Source of the DNA: Mucilaginibacter terrigena | Lineage (GTDB): Bacteria; Bacteroidota; Bacteroidia; Sphingobacteriales; Sphingobacteriaceae | Reading direction: 5' to 3' | Assembly (NCBI RefSeq): GCF_004168255.1 | Contig: NZ_SEWG01000005.1 | Coordinates: 310,001 to 374,000 of the forward strand | DNA: 64,000 nucleotides | Shown: in pieces, positions 16,912 through 26,137 of the stretch | How the letters are laid out: every line of letters begins with the position of its first letter | Position numbering within the stretch: position 1 is the stretch's first letter | Translations under genes and position numbers: made by a program | Notes under the pieces: model-generated | The model's input: only the letters and a program-made list of their open reading frames with translations | Database searches by the model: none | Told to the model about the DNA's origin: nothing

Positions 16912-17428
16912 TGTACAGGATACCAACACACCGGTAACATTTTCACCGGAATTGCTCAGCAAATTTGCTGATGTGGTTAGCCGTTACCCCGCGGGGAAGC
17001 AAAAATCGGCATTGTTGCCTATACTGCATTTGGTGCAGGCCGAATTTGGCTGGACCAGCGTACCCGCAATGGATAAAGTTGCCGAATATCTTTCTATCCA
17101 GCCGATAGAGGTTTACGAGGTAGCATCATTTTATACCATGTACTTTTTAAAGCCACAGGGCAAGTACATGTTAGAGGTTTGCCGTACCGGCCCATGCGAA
17201 ATTGTGGGCGCAACCCCAATAATGGAGCATATTGAAAAAACACTTGGCGTTGCCGAAGGTGACGTTACCCCCGATGGCTTATTTAGCTGGAGAGGTGTAG
17301 AATGCCTTGCTGCATGTGGCTTTGGCCCTGTGCTGCAAATTGGCCCCGAGTATACTTTTTACGAGAACTTAACCACCCAATCGGTTGATAAACTGATTGG
17401 TGATTTAAGGCAAAAAGGTAACAGCTAA
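16904..17428 (+). CDS. nuoE: NADH-quinone oxidoreductase subunit E
   Basis: A 174-residue 24-kDa-type subunit holding a thioredoxin-like [2Fe-2S] cluster (N1a) with ligands C93, C98, C134 and C138 (CRTGPC and CLAAC). The N-terminal helical part holds YPAGKQKSALLPILHL. It overlaps the end of nuoD. It works with NuoF in the NADH-oxidising module. Confidence 0.94.
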   Translation: MLSVQDTNTPVTFSPELLSKFADVVSRYPAGKQKSALLPILHLVQAEFGWTSVPAMDKVAEYLSIQPIEVYEVASFYTMYFLKPQGKYMLEVCRTGPCEIVGATPIMEHIEKTLGVAEGDVTPDGLFSWRGVECLAACGFGPVLQIGPEYTFYENLTTQSVDKLIGDLRQKGNS

Positions 17429-17429
17429 T

Positions 17430-17612
17430 ATGAAAGACAGAACAAGGCTAATCACCTGGGACATCGCATTATTGACAGGCATCCTGATCTATATAAATAT
17501 TCATATGCCCGAGCGTTACAGCCTGATAGTTGGTTTGTCAACGGTTATGGTACTTACAAATTGTATAAATAATCATATTGCTGCTTATAAATTTAGCGGT
17601 AAAATATATTAG
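17430..17612 (+). CDS. Small membrane protein inside the nuo operon, unknown
   Basis: This 60-residue protein has two hydrophobic helices (about 8-24 and 30-48, with a PERYS turn between) and a basic end. It starts one base after the nuoE stop and ends two bases before nuoF, so it is tightly packed in the operon and surely transcribed with it. It is not a known complex I subunit and I recognise no family. An accessory role or a lineage-specific supernumerary subunit is a guess. Confidence 0.6.
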   Translation: MKDRTRLITWDIALLTGILIYINIHMPERYSLIVGLSTVMVLTNCINNHIAAYKFSGKIY

Positions 17613-17614
17613 TA

Positions 17615-18979
17615 ATGGCACGTAAATTACTTTTAGAACATATAAACGTACCCGGCATCAATACATTTGATGTTTACCGCTCAAAAGGCGGTTACGCTGC
17701 TGTTGAAAAAGCCCTGAAAACCTTAACCCCTGATGAAGTGGTGGAAGAGGTAAAAAAATCGGGTTTGCGCGGCCGTGGTGGTGCGGGTTTCCCTACCGGG
17801 ATGAAATGGAGCTTTTTGGCCAAGCCCGAAGGCGTTGAGCGCTACCTGGTTTGTAATGCCGATGAATCTGAACCCGGTACTTTTAAAGACCGTTACTTAA
17901 TGACCTATATCCCTCACTTATTAATTGAGGGGATGATAGTAGCCAGCTTTGCGTTGGGTGCAAAAACATCATACATATACGTACGCGGCGAAATGATGCC
18001 GCAGATCCGCATCCTGGAAAAAGCCATTGCCGAAGCAAAAGCGAAAGGCTTTTTAGGCAAAAATATTTTAGGCACCGATTACAGCCTGGAACTTTACGTA
18101 CAACCCGGTGGTGGTGCTTACATCTGCGGCGAAGAAACCGCTTTGTTAGAATCACTGGAAGGTAAACGCGGTAACCCGAGGATAAAACCTCCGTTCCCGG
18201 CTATTGCAGGTTTGTATGGTTGCCCAACGGTAGTAAACAATGTTGAATCAATCGCGGCTGTTGTCCCTATCATTAATGAAGGTGGCGACGAGTACGCAAA
18301 ATTAGGTATCGGCCGTAGTACCGGTACCAAACTGATCTCGGCAGGTGGTAACTTAAAAAAACCGGGTGTTTACGAAATTGACCTTGGCCTGCCTGTTGAA
18401 GAATTTTTATACAGCGACGAATATTGCGGGGGCATTGCCAATGGCAAACGTTTAAAAGCGGTTGTTGCGGGTGGTTCATCTGTACCTATCCTGCCTGCTA
18501 ACCTGTTCATGAAAACCATTAATAACGAACCCCGCCTGATGAGCTACGAATCATTGGCCGATGGTGGTTTTGTTAGCGGTACCATGATGGGCTCAGGTGG
18601 TTTTATAGCTTATGACGAAGACCAGTGTATCGTACGCAACACCTGGAACTTCGCGCGTTTTTATCATCATGAAAGCTGCGGACAATGTTCGCCTTGCCGT
18701 GAAGGTACTGGCTGGATGGAGAAAGTTTTACACCGCCTGGAATACGGCCACGGTAAAATGAGCGACATGGATCTGCTGGTTGATGTAAGTAAAAAAATTG
18801 AAGGGAATACCATTTGTCCGCTTGGTGACGCGGCAGCATGGCCTGTAGCCAGTGCTATCCGCCACTTTAGGGATGAGTTTGAATGGCATGTAACGCATCC
18901 GCACGAAGCAACAACCAGGAATTTTGGTATCGCGCATTACGCGGATCCGCTTCCTAAGTTAGAAGCAACAGCGAGTTAA
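17615..18979 (+). CDS. nuoF: NADH-quinone oxidoreductase subunit F
   Basis: A 454-residue NADH- and FMN-binding subunit. [13 protein letters not shown] (50-62) and the later [20 protein letters not shown] block (here [18 protein letters not shown]) bind nucleotide and [19 protein letters not shown] near residue 350 and TICPLGDA about 40 further on hold the N3 [4Fe-4S] ligands. It forms the electron input module with NuoE and NuoG. Confidence 0.96.
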   Translation: MARKLLLEHINVPGINTFDVYRSKGGYAAVEKALKTLTPDEVVEEVKKSGLRGRGGAGFPTGMKWSFLAKPEGVERYLVCNADESEPGTFKDRYLMTYIPHLLIEGMIVASFALGAKTSYIYVRGEMMPQIRILEKAIAEAKAKGFLGKNILGTDYSLELYVQPGGGAYICGEETALLESLEGKRGNPRIKPPFPAIAGLYGCPTVVNNVESIAAVVPIINEGGDEYAKLGIGRSTGTKLISAGGNLKKPGVYEIDLGLPVEEFLYSDEYCGGIANGKRLKAVVAGGSSVPILPANLFMKTINNEPRLMSYESLADGGFVSGTMMGSGGFIAYDEDQCIVRNTWNFARFYHHESCGQCSPCREGTGWMEKVLHRLEYGHGKMSDMDLLVDVSKKIEGNTICPLGDAAAWPVASAIRHFRDEFEWHVTHPHEATTRNFGIAHYADPLPKLEATAS

Positions 18980-19160
18980 GAAAGTCAAAATAAAACCATG
19001 TCATTGCGAGCCAGGGCAGTGCGGTGACATGAGCGGTGAAGCAATCTCGTCGCATACAGGGGCGACAGGCAAGGCTACGAGATTGCCGCGCTACGCTCGC
19101 AATGACACAAAAGAATAAACGCATCGGCAACGATGAAAAAATAAAAAGACGAAAGTCAAA
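18980..19160. repeat. REP/MITE-like insertion between nuoF and nuoG with 10-bp flanking direct repeats
   Basis: The element is bracketed by GAAAGTCAAA (18980-18989 and 19151-19160). Inside are a perfect 12-bp inverted repeat, GTCATTGCGAGC (19000-19011) with its complement (19095-19106), a second pair GCAATCTCGT/ACGAGATTGC (19041-19050, 19077-19086) and an inner GTCGC/GCGAC pair. Removing it with one direct repeat leaves nuoF stop, nine bases, nuoG ATG. A half copy lies at 1889-1915. Confidence 0.8.
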
Positions 19161-20158
19161 TGAAGGTAACGATAGACGGATTTCCTATTGAAGTAGAAGC
19201 CGGGACAAGCATCCTGAACGCCGCGAGGCTGATAGGCGGCGATATTGTTCCGCCTGCTATGTGCTATTACTCCAAGCTGGAAGGCAGTGGCGGTAAATGC
19301 CGTACCTGTTTGGTGCAGGTAACCAAGGGTTCTGAAAAAGACCCGCGCCCTATGCCAAAGCTGGTAGCAAGCTGCCGTACTACTGTGATGGATGGTATGG
19401 AAGTGAAAAACATCACTTCGCCCGAAGTTATTGAGGCACGTAAAGGCGTGGTAGAGATGTTATTGATCAACCACCCATTGGATTGCCCTGTGTGCGACCA
19501 GGCCGGTGAGTGCCACCTGCAAGATCTTGGTTACGAGCACGGCGCGGCTAAAACCCGTTACGAGTTTGACCGCCGTACATTCGAGAAAATAGATATTGGC
19601 GATAAGATCCAATTACACATGACGCGCTGCATCCTTTGCTACCGCTGTGTTTTTGTTGCCGACCAGATAACCGATCACCGTATCCATGGTATCTTAAATC
19701 GCGGCGACCATTCAGAAATTTCTACTTATATCCAAAAAGCGGTTGATAACGATTTCTCGGGAAACGTAATTGATGTTTGCCCGGTAGGCGCTTTAACCGA
19801 TAAAACCTTCCGCTTTAAAAACCGTGTTTGGTTTACCAAGCCTGTTGAGGCACACCGCGAATGCGAGAACCCAAAATGCTGTGGTAAAGTTACCTTATGG
19901 TATAAGGGCGAGGATGTTATCCGTGTAACCGCACGTAAAGATGAGTACGGCGAAGCAGAAGAATTTATCTGCAACACCTGCCGTTTTGATAAAAAGAAAA
20001 CCAATGACTGGGTAATAGAAGGCCCGCGTAAAATATCGCATAAATCTGTTATCAACTCAAACCACTATGATACGCTGCACCCGCTGCCGGTTGTTAAAAC
20101 CAACCCGGTATTGATGGAAGCGAATAAAGAACAATTTGAAAGGGAGACACGCCTGTAA
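19160..20158 (+). CDS. nuoG: NADH-quinone oxidoreductase subunit G, short form
   Basis: A 332-residue iron-sulfur subunit. Cysteines at 35, 47, 50 and 72 fit the [2Fe-2S] cluster N1b; H105, C109, C112 and C118 fit the His-coordinated N5; C157, C160, C163 and C207 fit N4. A further cysteine-rich stretch (C235, C240, C241, C271, C274) stands where the molybdopterin-like domain starts, but that large domain is absent, against about 900 residues in E. coli NuoG. Short NuoG forms occur in this phylum, so this is not a truncation caused by the repeat upstream. Confidence 0.9.
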   Translation: MKVTIDGFPIEVEAGTSILNAARLIGGDIVPPAMCYYSKLEGSGGKCRTCLVQVTKGSEKDPRPMPKLVASCRTTVMDGMEVKNITSPEVIEARKGVVEMLLINHPLDCPVCDQAGECHLQDLGYEHGAAKTRYEFDRRTFEKIDIGDKIQLHMTRCILCYRCVFVADQITDHRIHGILNRGDHSEISTYIQKAVDNDFSGNVIDVCPVGALTDKTFRFKNRVWFTKPVEAHRECENPKCCGKVTLWYKGEDVIRVTARKDEYGEAEEFICNTCRFDKKKTNDWVIEGPRKISHKSVINSNHYDTLHPLPVVKTNPVLMEANKEQFERETRL

Positions 20159-21189
20159 TGGAATTAACAGATATCGCCATAAAATTTGGGCTTATAATAG
20201 TCATATTCCTGATAAGCCTGGTAGTAGCCATGTATTCTACCTATGCCGAGCGTAAAATAGCAGCATTTTTCCAGGATAGGATGGGCCCTAACCGCGCAGG
20301 CCCGGGTGGCATGTTCCAGCCATTGGCCGATGGTATGAAGATGTTCATGAAGGAAGAGATCATCCCGACGAACGCGACGCCATTTCTTTTCATTGTTGGC
20401 CCTTCGTTAGCTATCCTTACCGCGTGTATCGGTTCGGCAGTTATTCCGTGGGGACAAAACTTTGTAATTGGCGATAAAATTATCCCGTTACAGGTTACAG
20501 ATATTAATGTAGGTATCCTATATATTTTCGGGGTTGTATCATTAGGCGTTTACGGCGTTATGATAGGCGGCTGGGCATCAAACAATAAATACTCGCTATT
20601 GGGTGCTATCCGCGCGGCATCACAAAATATCAGTTACGAAATTTCAATGGGGCTTTCCATCATCGCCCTGTTATTGGTTACCGGCACGCTAAGCCTTGGC
20701 GAAATTGCCCAACAGCAACACGGCTGGCACTGGAACGTGATCTATCAACCGGTAGGTTTTATCCTGTTCCTGGTTTGTGCCTTTGCCGAAACTAACCGTA
20801 CACCATTTGATCTACCGGAGTGTGAGACCGAACTGGTTGGTGGTTACCACACCGAATACTCGTCGATGAAACTTGGTTTTTACTTGTTTGCCGAGTATAT
20901 CAACATGTTCATATCATCGGCAGTAATGGCTACCCTTTACTGGGGTGGTTACAACTACCCGGGTATGGATTGGGTTACCGCGCATGTTGGCCCGGTTATC
21001 GGCCCGCTAATTGGTACCGCGGTTTTCTTTGCCAAGATCTTCGCGTTCATCTTCTTTTTTATGTGGGTACGCTGGACGATCCCGCGTTTCCGTTACGATC
21101 AGTTGATGGACCTGGGCTGGAAGATATTGATACCTTTAGCCATCGCAAATATTGTTGTTACCGGTATTGTTATTACTTTATTAAATTAG
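20158..21189 (+). CDS. nuoH: NADH-quinone oxidoreductase subunit H
   Basis: A 343-residue membrane subunit with about eight helices linking the quinone site to the proton channels. ERKIAAFFQDRMGPNRAG (about 31-48) and the AETNRTPFDLPECETELVGG loop (about 209-228) are family signatures. It overlaps the nuoG stop by one base (TAATG). Confidence 0.95.
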   Translation: MELTDIAIKFGLIIVIFLISLVVAMYSTYAERKIAAFFQDRMGPNRAGPGGMFQPLADGMKMFMKEEIIPTNATPFLFIVGPSLAILTACIGSAVIPWGQNFVIGDKIIPLQVTDINVGILYIFGVVSLGVYGVMIGGWASNNKYSLLGAIRAASQNISYEISMGLSIIALLLVTGTLSLGEIAQQQHGWHWNVIYQPVGFILFLVCAFAETNRTPFDLPECETELVGGYHTEYSSMKLGFYLFAEYINMFISSAVMATLYWGGYNYPGMDWVTAHVGPVIGPLIGTAVFFAKIFAFIFFFMWVRWTIPRFRYDQLMDLGWKILIPLAIANIVVTGIVITLLN

Positions 21190-21205
21190 AGAGAGGTTAT
21201 TTTCA

Positions 21206-21703
21206 ATGGAATCATTAAGTAATAAAAAGAAGCAACTGACAGTAAAGCCGCTCAATTTTTGGGAGAGGGCTTACCTGCCTGCTATTGTGAGTGGCCTGGC
21301 CATCACCATGAAGCACTTCTTTAAAAAGCCGGTTACAATAGCCTACCCTGATGTAAAGCGCGAGTTTTCTGAAAACTACCGCGGGCTGCACTCGCTTAAA
21401 CGCGATGAGAACGGTGCCGAGCGTTGTACCGCTTGCGGCCTTTGCGCATTATCGTGCCCTGCCGAAGCCATTACGATGCAAGCCGCCGAGCGCCAGAAAG
21501 GTGAAGAGAACTTATATCGCGAAGAAAAATATGCTGCCGTTTACGAGATAAATATGCTGCGTTGCATTTTCTGCGGATTATGTGAAGAAGCCTGCCCTAA
21601 AGAAGCGATATACCTTGATGGTGACATAGTGCCATCAGATTACCTGAGGAAAGATTTTATATACGGTAAGGACAAATTAGTAGAGGCACCTTTAAATCAA
21701 TAA
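21206..21703 (+). CDS. nuoI: NADH-quinone oxidoreductase subunit I
   Basis: A 165-residue subunit with two [4Fe-4S] clusters, N6a and N6b. Ligands are C74, C77, C80 and C84 (CTACGLCALSC) and C120, C123, C126 and C130 (CIFCGLCEEAC). An N-terminal amphipathic stretch (about 20-40) docks it on NuoH. Starts 17 bases after nuoH. Confidence 0.95.
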   Translation: MESLSNKKKQLTVKPLNFWERAYLPAIVSGLAITMKHFFKKPVTIAYPDVKREFSENYRGLHSLKRDENGAERCTACGLCALSCPAEAITMQAAERQKGEENLYREEKYAAVYEINMLRCIFCGLCEEACPKEAIYLDGDIVPSDYLRKDFIYGKDKLVEAPLNQ

Positions 21704-21714
21704 CAGAAGTTTTA

Positions 21715-21745
21715 TACCTTTGCCCTGCTATTTAAGCAAGGCAAA
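21715..21745 (+). promoter_or_regulatory. Internal promoter element and hairpin before nuoJ
   Basis: TACCTTTG (21715-21722) is an exact -7 match inside the operon. It overlaps a hairpin: TTTGCC-C-TGCT (21719-21729) pairs with AGCA-A-GGCAAA around a five-base loop. No T-run follows, so this is more likely an internal start or a processing site than a terminator. Confidence 0.4.
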
Positions 21746-21766
21746 AGTATTTTGTAAAATATAAAC

Positions 21767-22276
21767 ATGAGTACATTTTACTTCATCGCGTTTTTATCCA
21801 TATTCTTTTCAATACTGGTTATTTCTGCAAAAAACCCGGTGCATAGCATACTGTACCTTATACTTACCTTTTTTACCTTCACCATCCACTATATATTAAT
21901 GAACGCCCAGTTTTTGGCTATCGTAAACTTCATCGTTTACATGGGCGCCATACTGGTATTGTTCTTATATACGCTTATGCTGATAAACCTGAACAAGGAG
22001 AGCGAGCCCGTTAAGCCATTTATGGTAAAGATAGCCGCTGTGTTTGGCGGTGGCATACTGGCGGTAGCGCTGGTATCGTCACTAAAATCGTTAGGCGTAT
22101 CAGACCCGGTGGTTTTGAAAAATCCCGAGCTTGGCCTGGTAAAAAACCTTGGTAAAGTATTATTCAACGAATTTTTGTTACCGTTTGAGGTATCGTCGGT
22201 ATTGCTGTTATCGGCAATGGTAGGCGCGGTATTGCTGGCAACAAAAGACCCTAAAGAACCAAAAGTAACCATCTGA
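21767..22276 (+). CDS. nuoJ: NADH-quinone oxidoreductase subunit J
   Basis: A 169-residue membrane subunit with five hydrophobic helices. [14 protein letters not shown] near residue 24 and [19 protein letters not shown] near 55-75, the pi-bulge helix involved in the conformational switch, are characteristic. It ends overlapping nuoK by one base (TGATG). Confidence 0.93.
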   Translation: MSTFYFIAFLSIFFSILVISAKNPVHSILYLILTFFTFTIHYILMNAQFLAIVNFIVYMGAILVLFLYTLMLINLNKESEPVKPFMVKIAAVFGGGILAVALVSSLKSLGVSDPVVLKNPELGLVKNLGKVLFNEFLLPFEVSSVLLLSAMVGAVLLATKDPKEPKVTI

Positions 22277-22605
22277 TGGAAAGTTTAACCCAAACCATTC
22301 AAGCGGTTCCGCTTAACCACTACATTTTATTAAGCGCTATCATATTTTCGATAGGTGTGATGGGTGTTTTATTACGCCGTAACGCCATCGTGATATTTAT
22401 GTCGGTTGAGCTGATGCTTAACTCGGTTAACCTGCTGCTTACCGCGTTTTCGGTTTACCGTGGCGACGCAGCCGGCCAAGTATTTGTATTTTTTATTATG
22501 GCCCTGGCCGCTGCGGAAGTTGCAGTAGGCCTGGCTATTATAGTAATGATATACCGCAACACCAACAGCATAGATATTAACGTGCTGAACAGGTTGAAAT
22601 GGTAG
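22276..22605 (+). CDS. nuoK: NADH-quinone oxidoreductase subunit K
   Basis: A 109-residue three-helix subunit. Conserved acidic residues for proton transfer appear in [13 protein letters not shown] (about 38-50) and in [13 protein letters not shown] (about 76-88). Its stop codon is immediately followed by a dispersed repeat. Confidence 0.94.
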   Translation: MESLTQTIQAVPLNHYILLSAIIFSIGVMGVLLRRNAIVIFMSVELMLNSVNLLLTAFSVYRGDAAGQVFVFFIMALAAAEVAVGLAIIVMIYRNTNSIDINVLNRLKW

Positions 22606-22723
22606 TAGCCCCACCCAAACCCTCCCCGAAGGAGAGGGCTTAAGAAAGGCAAATTTGAAAGTGTTTACAATTTAAAAAAATAAAAAGTCTCTCCGCTAAC
22701 CAGCGGAGGAGATTTAGAGGGGG
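22606..22723. repeat. Dispersed G/C-stem repeat between nuoK and nuoL
   Basis: Single copy of the family seen in tandem at 5528-5730: TAGCCCCACCC, CCTCCCCGAAGGAGAGGGC, an AT-rich middle, the CCGCTAACCAGCGG hairpin and a closing AGAGGGGG (22716-22723). The closing G-run sits three bases before the nuoL ATG. Confidence 0.9.
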
Positions 22724-22726
22724 CTT

Positions 22727-24646
22727 ATGGACAATTTGATCTGGCTTATTCCTGTACTACCCTTAGCCGGTTTTGTTATTAACGGACTGGGGCGCAATAC
22801 CCTGTCAAAAGGTATTATCGGTGCTATCGGTAGCTTATTGGTATTGGTTGCATTTGGATTAAGTGTAGCTACTTTCTTCCAGATAAAAAACTCGGGTGTA
22901 CCAGTTGATGTAAACCTGTTCGACTGGATCTCGGTTGGTAATTTCCACATCCCGTTCGCGTTCCTGGTAGATCAGTTAAGTTCTATTATGTTGCTGATTA
23001 TTACAGGCGTTGGCTTTTTGATCCATCTTTATTCTATCGGATATATGCATGATGATGCAGGCTTCGGTAAGTTCTTTGCTTATCTGAACCTCTTTGTTTT
23101 CTTTATGCTGCTGCTGGTTATGGGCAGTAATTATGTGGTTATGTTTATTGGCTGGGAGGGTGTAGGTTTATGCTCGTACCTGCTTATCGGTTTTTGGTAC
23201 AGCAACCCAAGTTATGCCGATGCTGCTAAGAAGGCGTTTATCATGAACCGTATTGGTGACCTTGGCTTTTTGCTGGGCATCTTCCTGTTGGTAAACACAT
23301 TTGGCAGTACAAACTTTGCAGATATTTTCCCCAAAGCGCCGGAGGCGGTTGCTGCAGGTGCACCAATAGTATTAATTACCTTATTGTTATTTGTGGGTGC
23401 GGTTGGTAAATCGGCACAGTTGCCATTGTTTACCTGGCTGCCTGATGCGATGGCCGGCCCAACCCCGGTATCGGCACTGATCCACGCGGCTACGATGGTT
23501 ACAGCAGGTATCTATATGATTGCCCGCTCAAACATTCTGTTCACGCTTGCGCCGACTACTATGGAAGTTATAGCCATTATCGGCTTAGCTACCGCTGCGT
23601 TTGCGGCATTGATCGCTTTGACACAAACCGATATTAAGAAAGTACTGGCATATTCAACCGTATCTCAATTGGGTTACATGTTCTTAGGTCTTGGCGTTGG
23701 CGCATATACCGGGGCATTCTTCCATGTGTTAACCCACGCGTTCTTTAAAGCATTATTGTTCCTGGGTGCAGGTTCTGTTATCCACGCCATGAGCGGTGAG
23801 CAGGATATGCGCAAAATGGGCGGGCTGAAAGGCAAGATCAAGATCACGTTTATTACCATGCTGGTTGGTACAATCGCTATCGCGGGTATCCCTCCATTCT
23901 CGGGTTTCTTTTCAAAAGACGAAATTTTGGCTGCGGCCTTCGCGCATAGCACAACGTTTTATGTGGTGGGTGTTATTACCGCGGGGTTAACCTCGTTCTA
24001 TATGTTCCGGATGATGTACCTTACCTTTTGGGGTAAATTCCGCGGTACGTACGAACAGGAACACCATCTGCACGAGTCGCCTGCAAACATGACCATCCCG
24101 TTGATCGTGCTGGCTATATTATCTGCTATTGCGGGTATGATAGGCGTACCGGCGATTTTGGGCGGCCATCACGAATTAGGCGCTTACCTTGCACCGGTAT
24201 TTGAGGCATCGAACAAATTGTTAGGCGAGCACGAGTTAAGCCACAGCACCGAATGGGTGCTGATGGGCACATCGGTTTTATTAGCACTGATAGCGATGGG
24301 CTTTGCTTACAGTAAATATGTATCAAAAGGCCACGTACCGGTATCTGACGAGCAGGAACGCCCGGCATTGGCCAACCTGTCGTACCATAAATTTTATATC
24401 GACGAATTATATGATAAGGTTATCCGCAAGCCGTTGGATGCCATATCGGTATTCTTTTATAAAGTAGTTGAACAACTGGGTATCGATGGCTTTGTAAATG
24501 GCCTGGGTAAAAGCACTTTGGAAACAAGCAAGGGCCTGCGCCTGTTGCAAACAGGCAATGTAGGTTTCTACATATTTATGATGGTGGTAGGTATTATTGC
24601 CATTTTGGTGTACAGTTTAATTAAAATAAATGCGCTTGGCGTTTAA
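22727..24646 (+). CDS. nuoL: NADH-quinone oxidoreductase subunit L
   Basis: A 639-residue antiporter-like proton-pumping subunit with about 16 helices and a long lateral helix at the C-terminus. FIGWEGVGLCSYLLIGFW (about 139-156) and SAQLPLFTWLPDAMAGPTPV (about 227-246) contain the key Glu and Lys positions. The start codon abuts the repeat, whose AGAGGGGG occupies the ribosome-binding position. Confidence 0.95.
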   Translation: MDNLIWLIPVLPLAGFVINGLGRNTLSKGIIGAIGSLLVLVAFGLSVATFFQIKNSGVPVDVNLFDWISVGNFHIPFAFLVDQLSSIMLLIITGVGFLIHLYSIGYMHDDAGFGKFFAYLNLFVFFMLLLVMGSNYVVMFIGWEGVGLCSYLLIGFWYSNPSYADAAKKAFIMNRIGDLGFLLGIFLLVNTFGSTNFADIFPKAPEAVAAGAPIVLITLLLFVGAVGKSAQLPLFTWLPDAMAGPTPVSALIHAATMVTAGIYMIARSNILFTLAPTTMEVIAIIGLATAAFAALIALTQTDIKKVLAYSTVSQLGYMFLGLGVGAYTGAFFHVLTHAFFKALLFLGAGSVIHAMSGEQDMRKMGGLKGKIKITFITMLVGTIAIAGIPPFSGFFSKDEILAAAFAHSTTFYVVGVITAGLTSFYMFRMMYLTFWGKFRGTYEQEHHLHESPANMTIPLIVLAILSAIAGMIGVPAILGGHHELGAYLAPVFEASNKLLGEHELSHSTEWVLMGTSVLLALIAMGFAYSKYVSKGHVPVSDEQERPALANLSYHKFYIDELYDKVIRKPLDAISVFFYKVVEQLGIDGFVNGLGKSTLETSKGLRLLQTGNVGFYIFMMVVGIIAILVYSLIKINALGV

Positions 24647-24654
24647 CATATAAA

Positions 24655-26121
24655 ATGACGGTTAGTATTTTACTTTTTTTACCGGTTGTGGCAGCACTTT
24701 TAGTGTTGTTGTTTAAGAACGAGGCAGTAAAGCACGCGGCTTTGTTCTTTTCTATAATAGAACTTGCGGTAGCTATTTATTTCCTGGCAGGCTTTGTGCC
24801 CGATGCATCGGTACAATACGCGGTTGATGCAACCTGGATCCCACAAATGGGTGTACATTTTACAGCGGGCATCGATGGTATAAGTATGGTAATGGTATTA
24901 TTAAGCACTGTACTTGTTCCGCTTATTATTTTAACAACCTATAAACACCAGTATAAAAACGCCAAAGCATTTTACGCGCTGATATTATTTATGCAGGCGG
25001 GGATGTTAACTGTATTTACCGCGTTAGATGGTTTCCTGTTTTACGTAGGCTGGGAAGCAGCATTGATCCCTATTTACTTTATCTGCGCGCTATGGGGCGG
25101 CGAAAACCGCATCCGCATTACTATCAAATTTTTCATATACACCTTTGCCGGTTCACTGTTTATGTTGCTGGGTATCATTTACCTGGCGCTGCAAACACCA
25201 AGCGGCATTTACGACCTGAGGAGCTTTTACGATCTAAGCCTTAACTTAACCCAGCAATCGTGGGTGTTTTGGGCGTTTTTTATTGCCTTCGCTATCAAGA
25301 TGCCTGTATTCCCTTTCCATACATGGCAGCCCGATACTTACACCGAAGCCCCTACAGCCGGTACCATGATGTTATCGGGTATTATGTTAAAGATGGGGAT
25401 CTATGGCGTTATACGCTGGCTGATACCAAACGCGCCTGCGGGTTTCCTGCAATGGCAAAACCTGGCAATGATTTTAGCGGTAATAGGCATTGTTTACGCT
25501 TCGCTTATCGCGTTCAATCAAAAAGACGGTAAACGGTTGGTGGCTTACTCCTCAATAGCCCACGTAGGCCTCATAGCCGCCGGTATCTTCGCCTGGACAA
25601 CGCAAGGCGTACAGGGTGCTATGATACAGATGTTGAGCCACGGGATAAACGTAGTGGGGATGTTCTTTATCTGGGATATCATCAGCCGCCGTTTAAACAC
25701 CCGCGACATCAGCCAAATGGGCGGCATCGCCAAAGTAGCGCCAAATTTCTCTATCGCGTTTTTAATTATCCTGTTAGGTACAGTTGCCCTGCCGTTAACC
25801 AATGGTTTTGTAGGCGAATTTTTGTTGCTGAAAGGTGTTTATAACTATAACATCTGGTTTGCCGCGGTTGCAGGCTTAACCATCATATTTGGCGCGGTAT
25901 ATATGCTGCGCATGTATAAAGGCGTAATGCAGGGCGAAGCAAATGAGCTGACGCTAACCTTTACCGACATATCTGGTTCAGAGAAACTGGTTCTTGGGAT
26001 CATCTGCGTGCTGATCATCGCAATAGGTGTTTATCCGCAACCTATCCTGCACATATCAGAAGCTGCTGTTACCAATTTGGTTAATACGGTAAGCGCTAAA
26101 TTTGTCAATGCTAAATATTAA
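24655..26121 (+). CDS. nuoM: NADH-quinone oxidoreductase subunit M
   Basis: A 488-residue antiporter-like subunit with about 14 helices. FYVGWEAALIPIYFICALWG (near residue 128) holds the pumping Glu; IKMPVFPFHTWQPDTYTEAP (near 217) and ASLIAFNQKDGKRLVAYSSI (near 282) hold the channel Lys positions. Starts eight bases after nuoL. Confidence 0.95.
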   Translation: MTVSILLFLPVVAALLVLLFKNEAVKHAALFFSIIELAVAIYFLAGFVPDASVQYAVDATWIPQMGVHFTAGIDGISMVMVLLSTVLVPLIILTTYKHQYKNAKAFYALILFMQAGMLTVFTALDGFLFYVGWEAALIPIYFICALWGGENRIRITIKFFIYTFAGSLFMLLGIIYLALQTPSGIYDLRSFYDLSLNLTQQSWVFWAFFIAFAIKMPVFPFHTWQPDTYTEAPTAGTMMLSGIMLKMGIYGVIRWLIPNAPAGFLQWQNLAMILAVIGIVYASLIAFNQKDGKRLVAYSSIAHVGLIAAGIFAWTTQGVQGAMIQMLSHGINVVGMFFIWDIISRRLNTRDISQMGGIAKVAPNFSIAFLIILLGTVALPLTNGFVGEFLLLKGVYNYNIWFAAVAGLTIIFGAVYMLRMYKGVMQGEANELTLTFTDISGSEKLVLGIICVLIIAIGVYPQPILHISEAAVTNLVNTVSAKFVNAKY

Positions 26122-26137
26122 TACAGATATAAAATAA

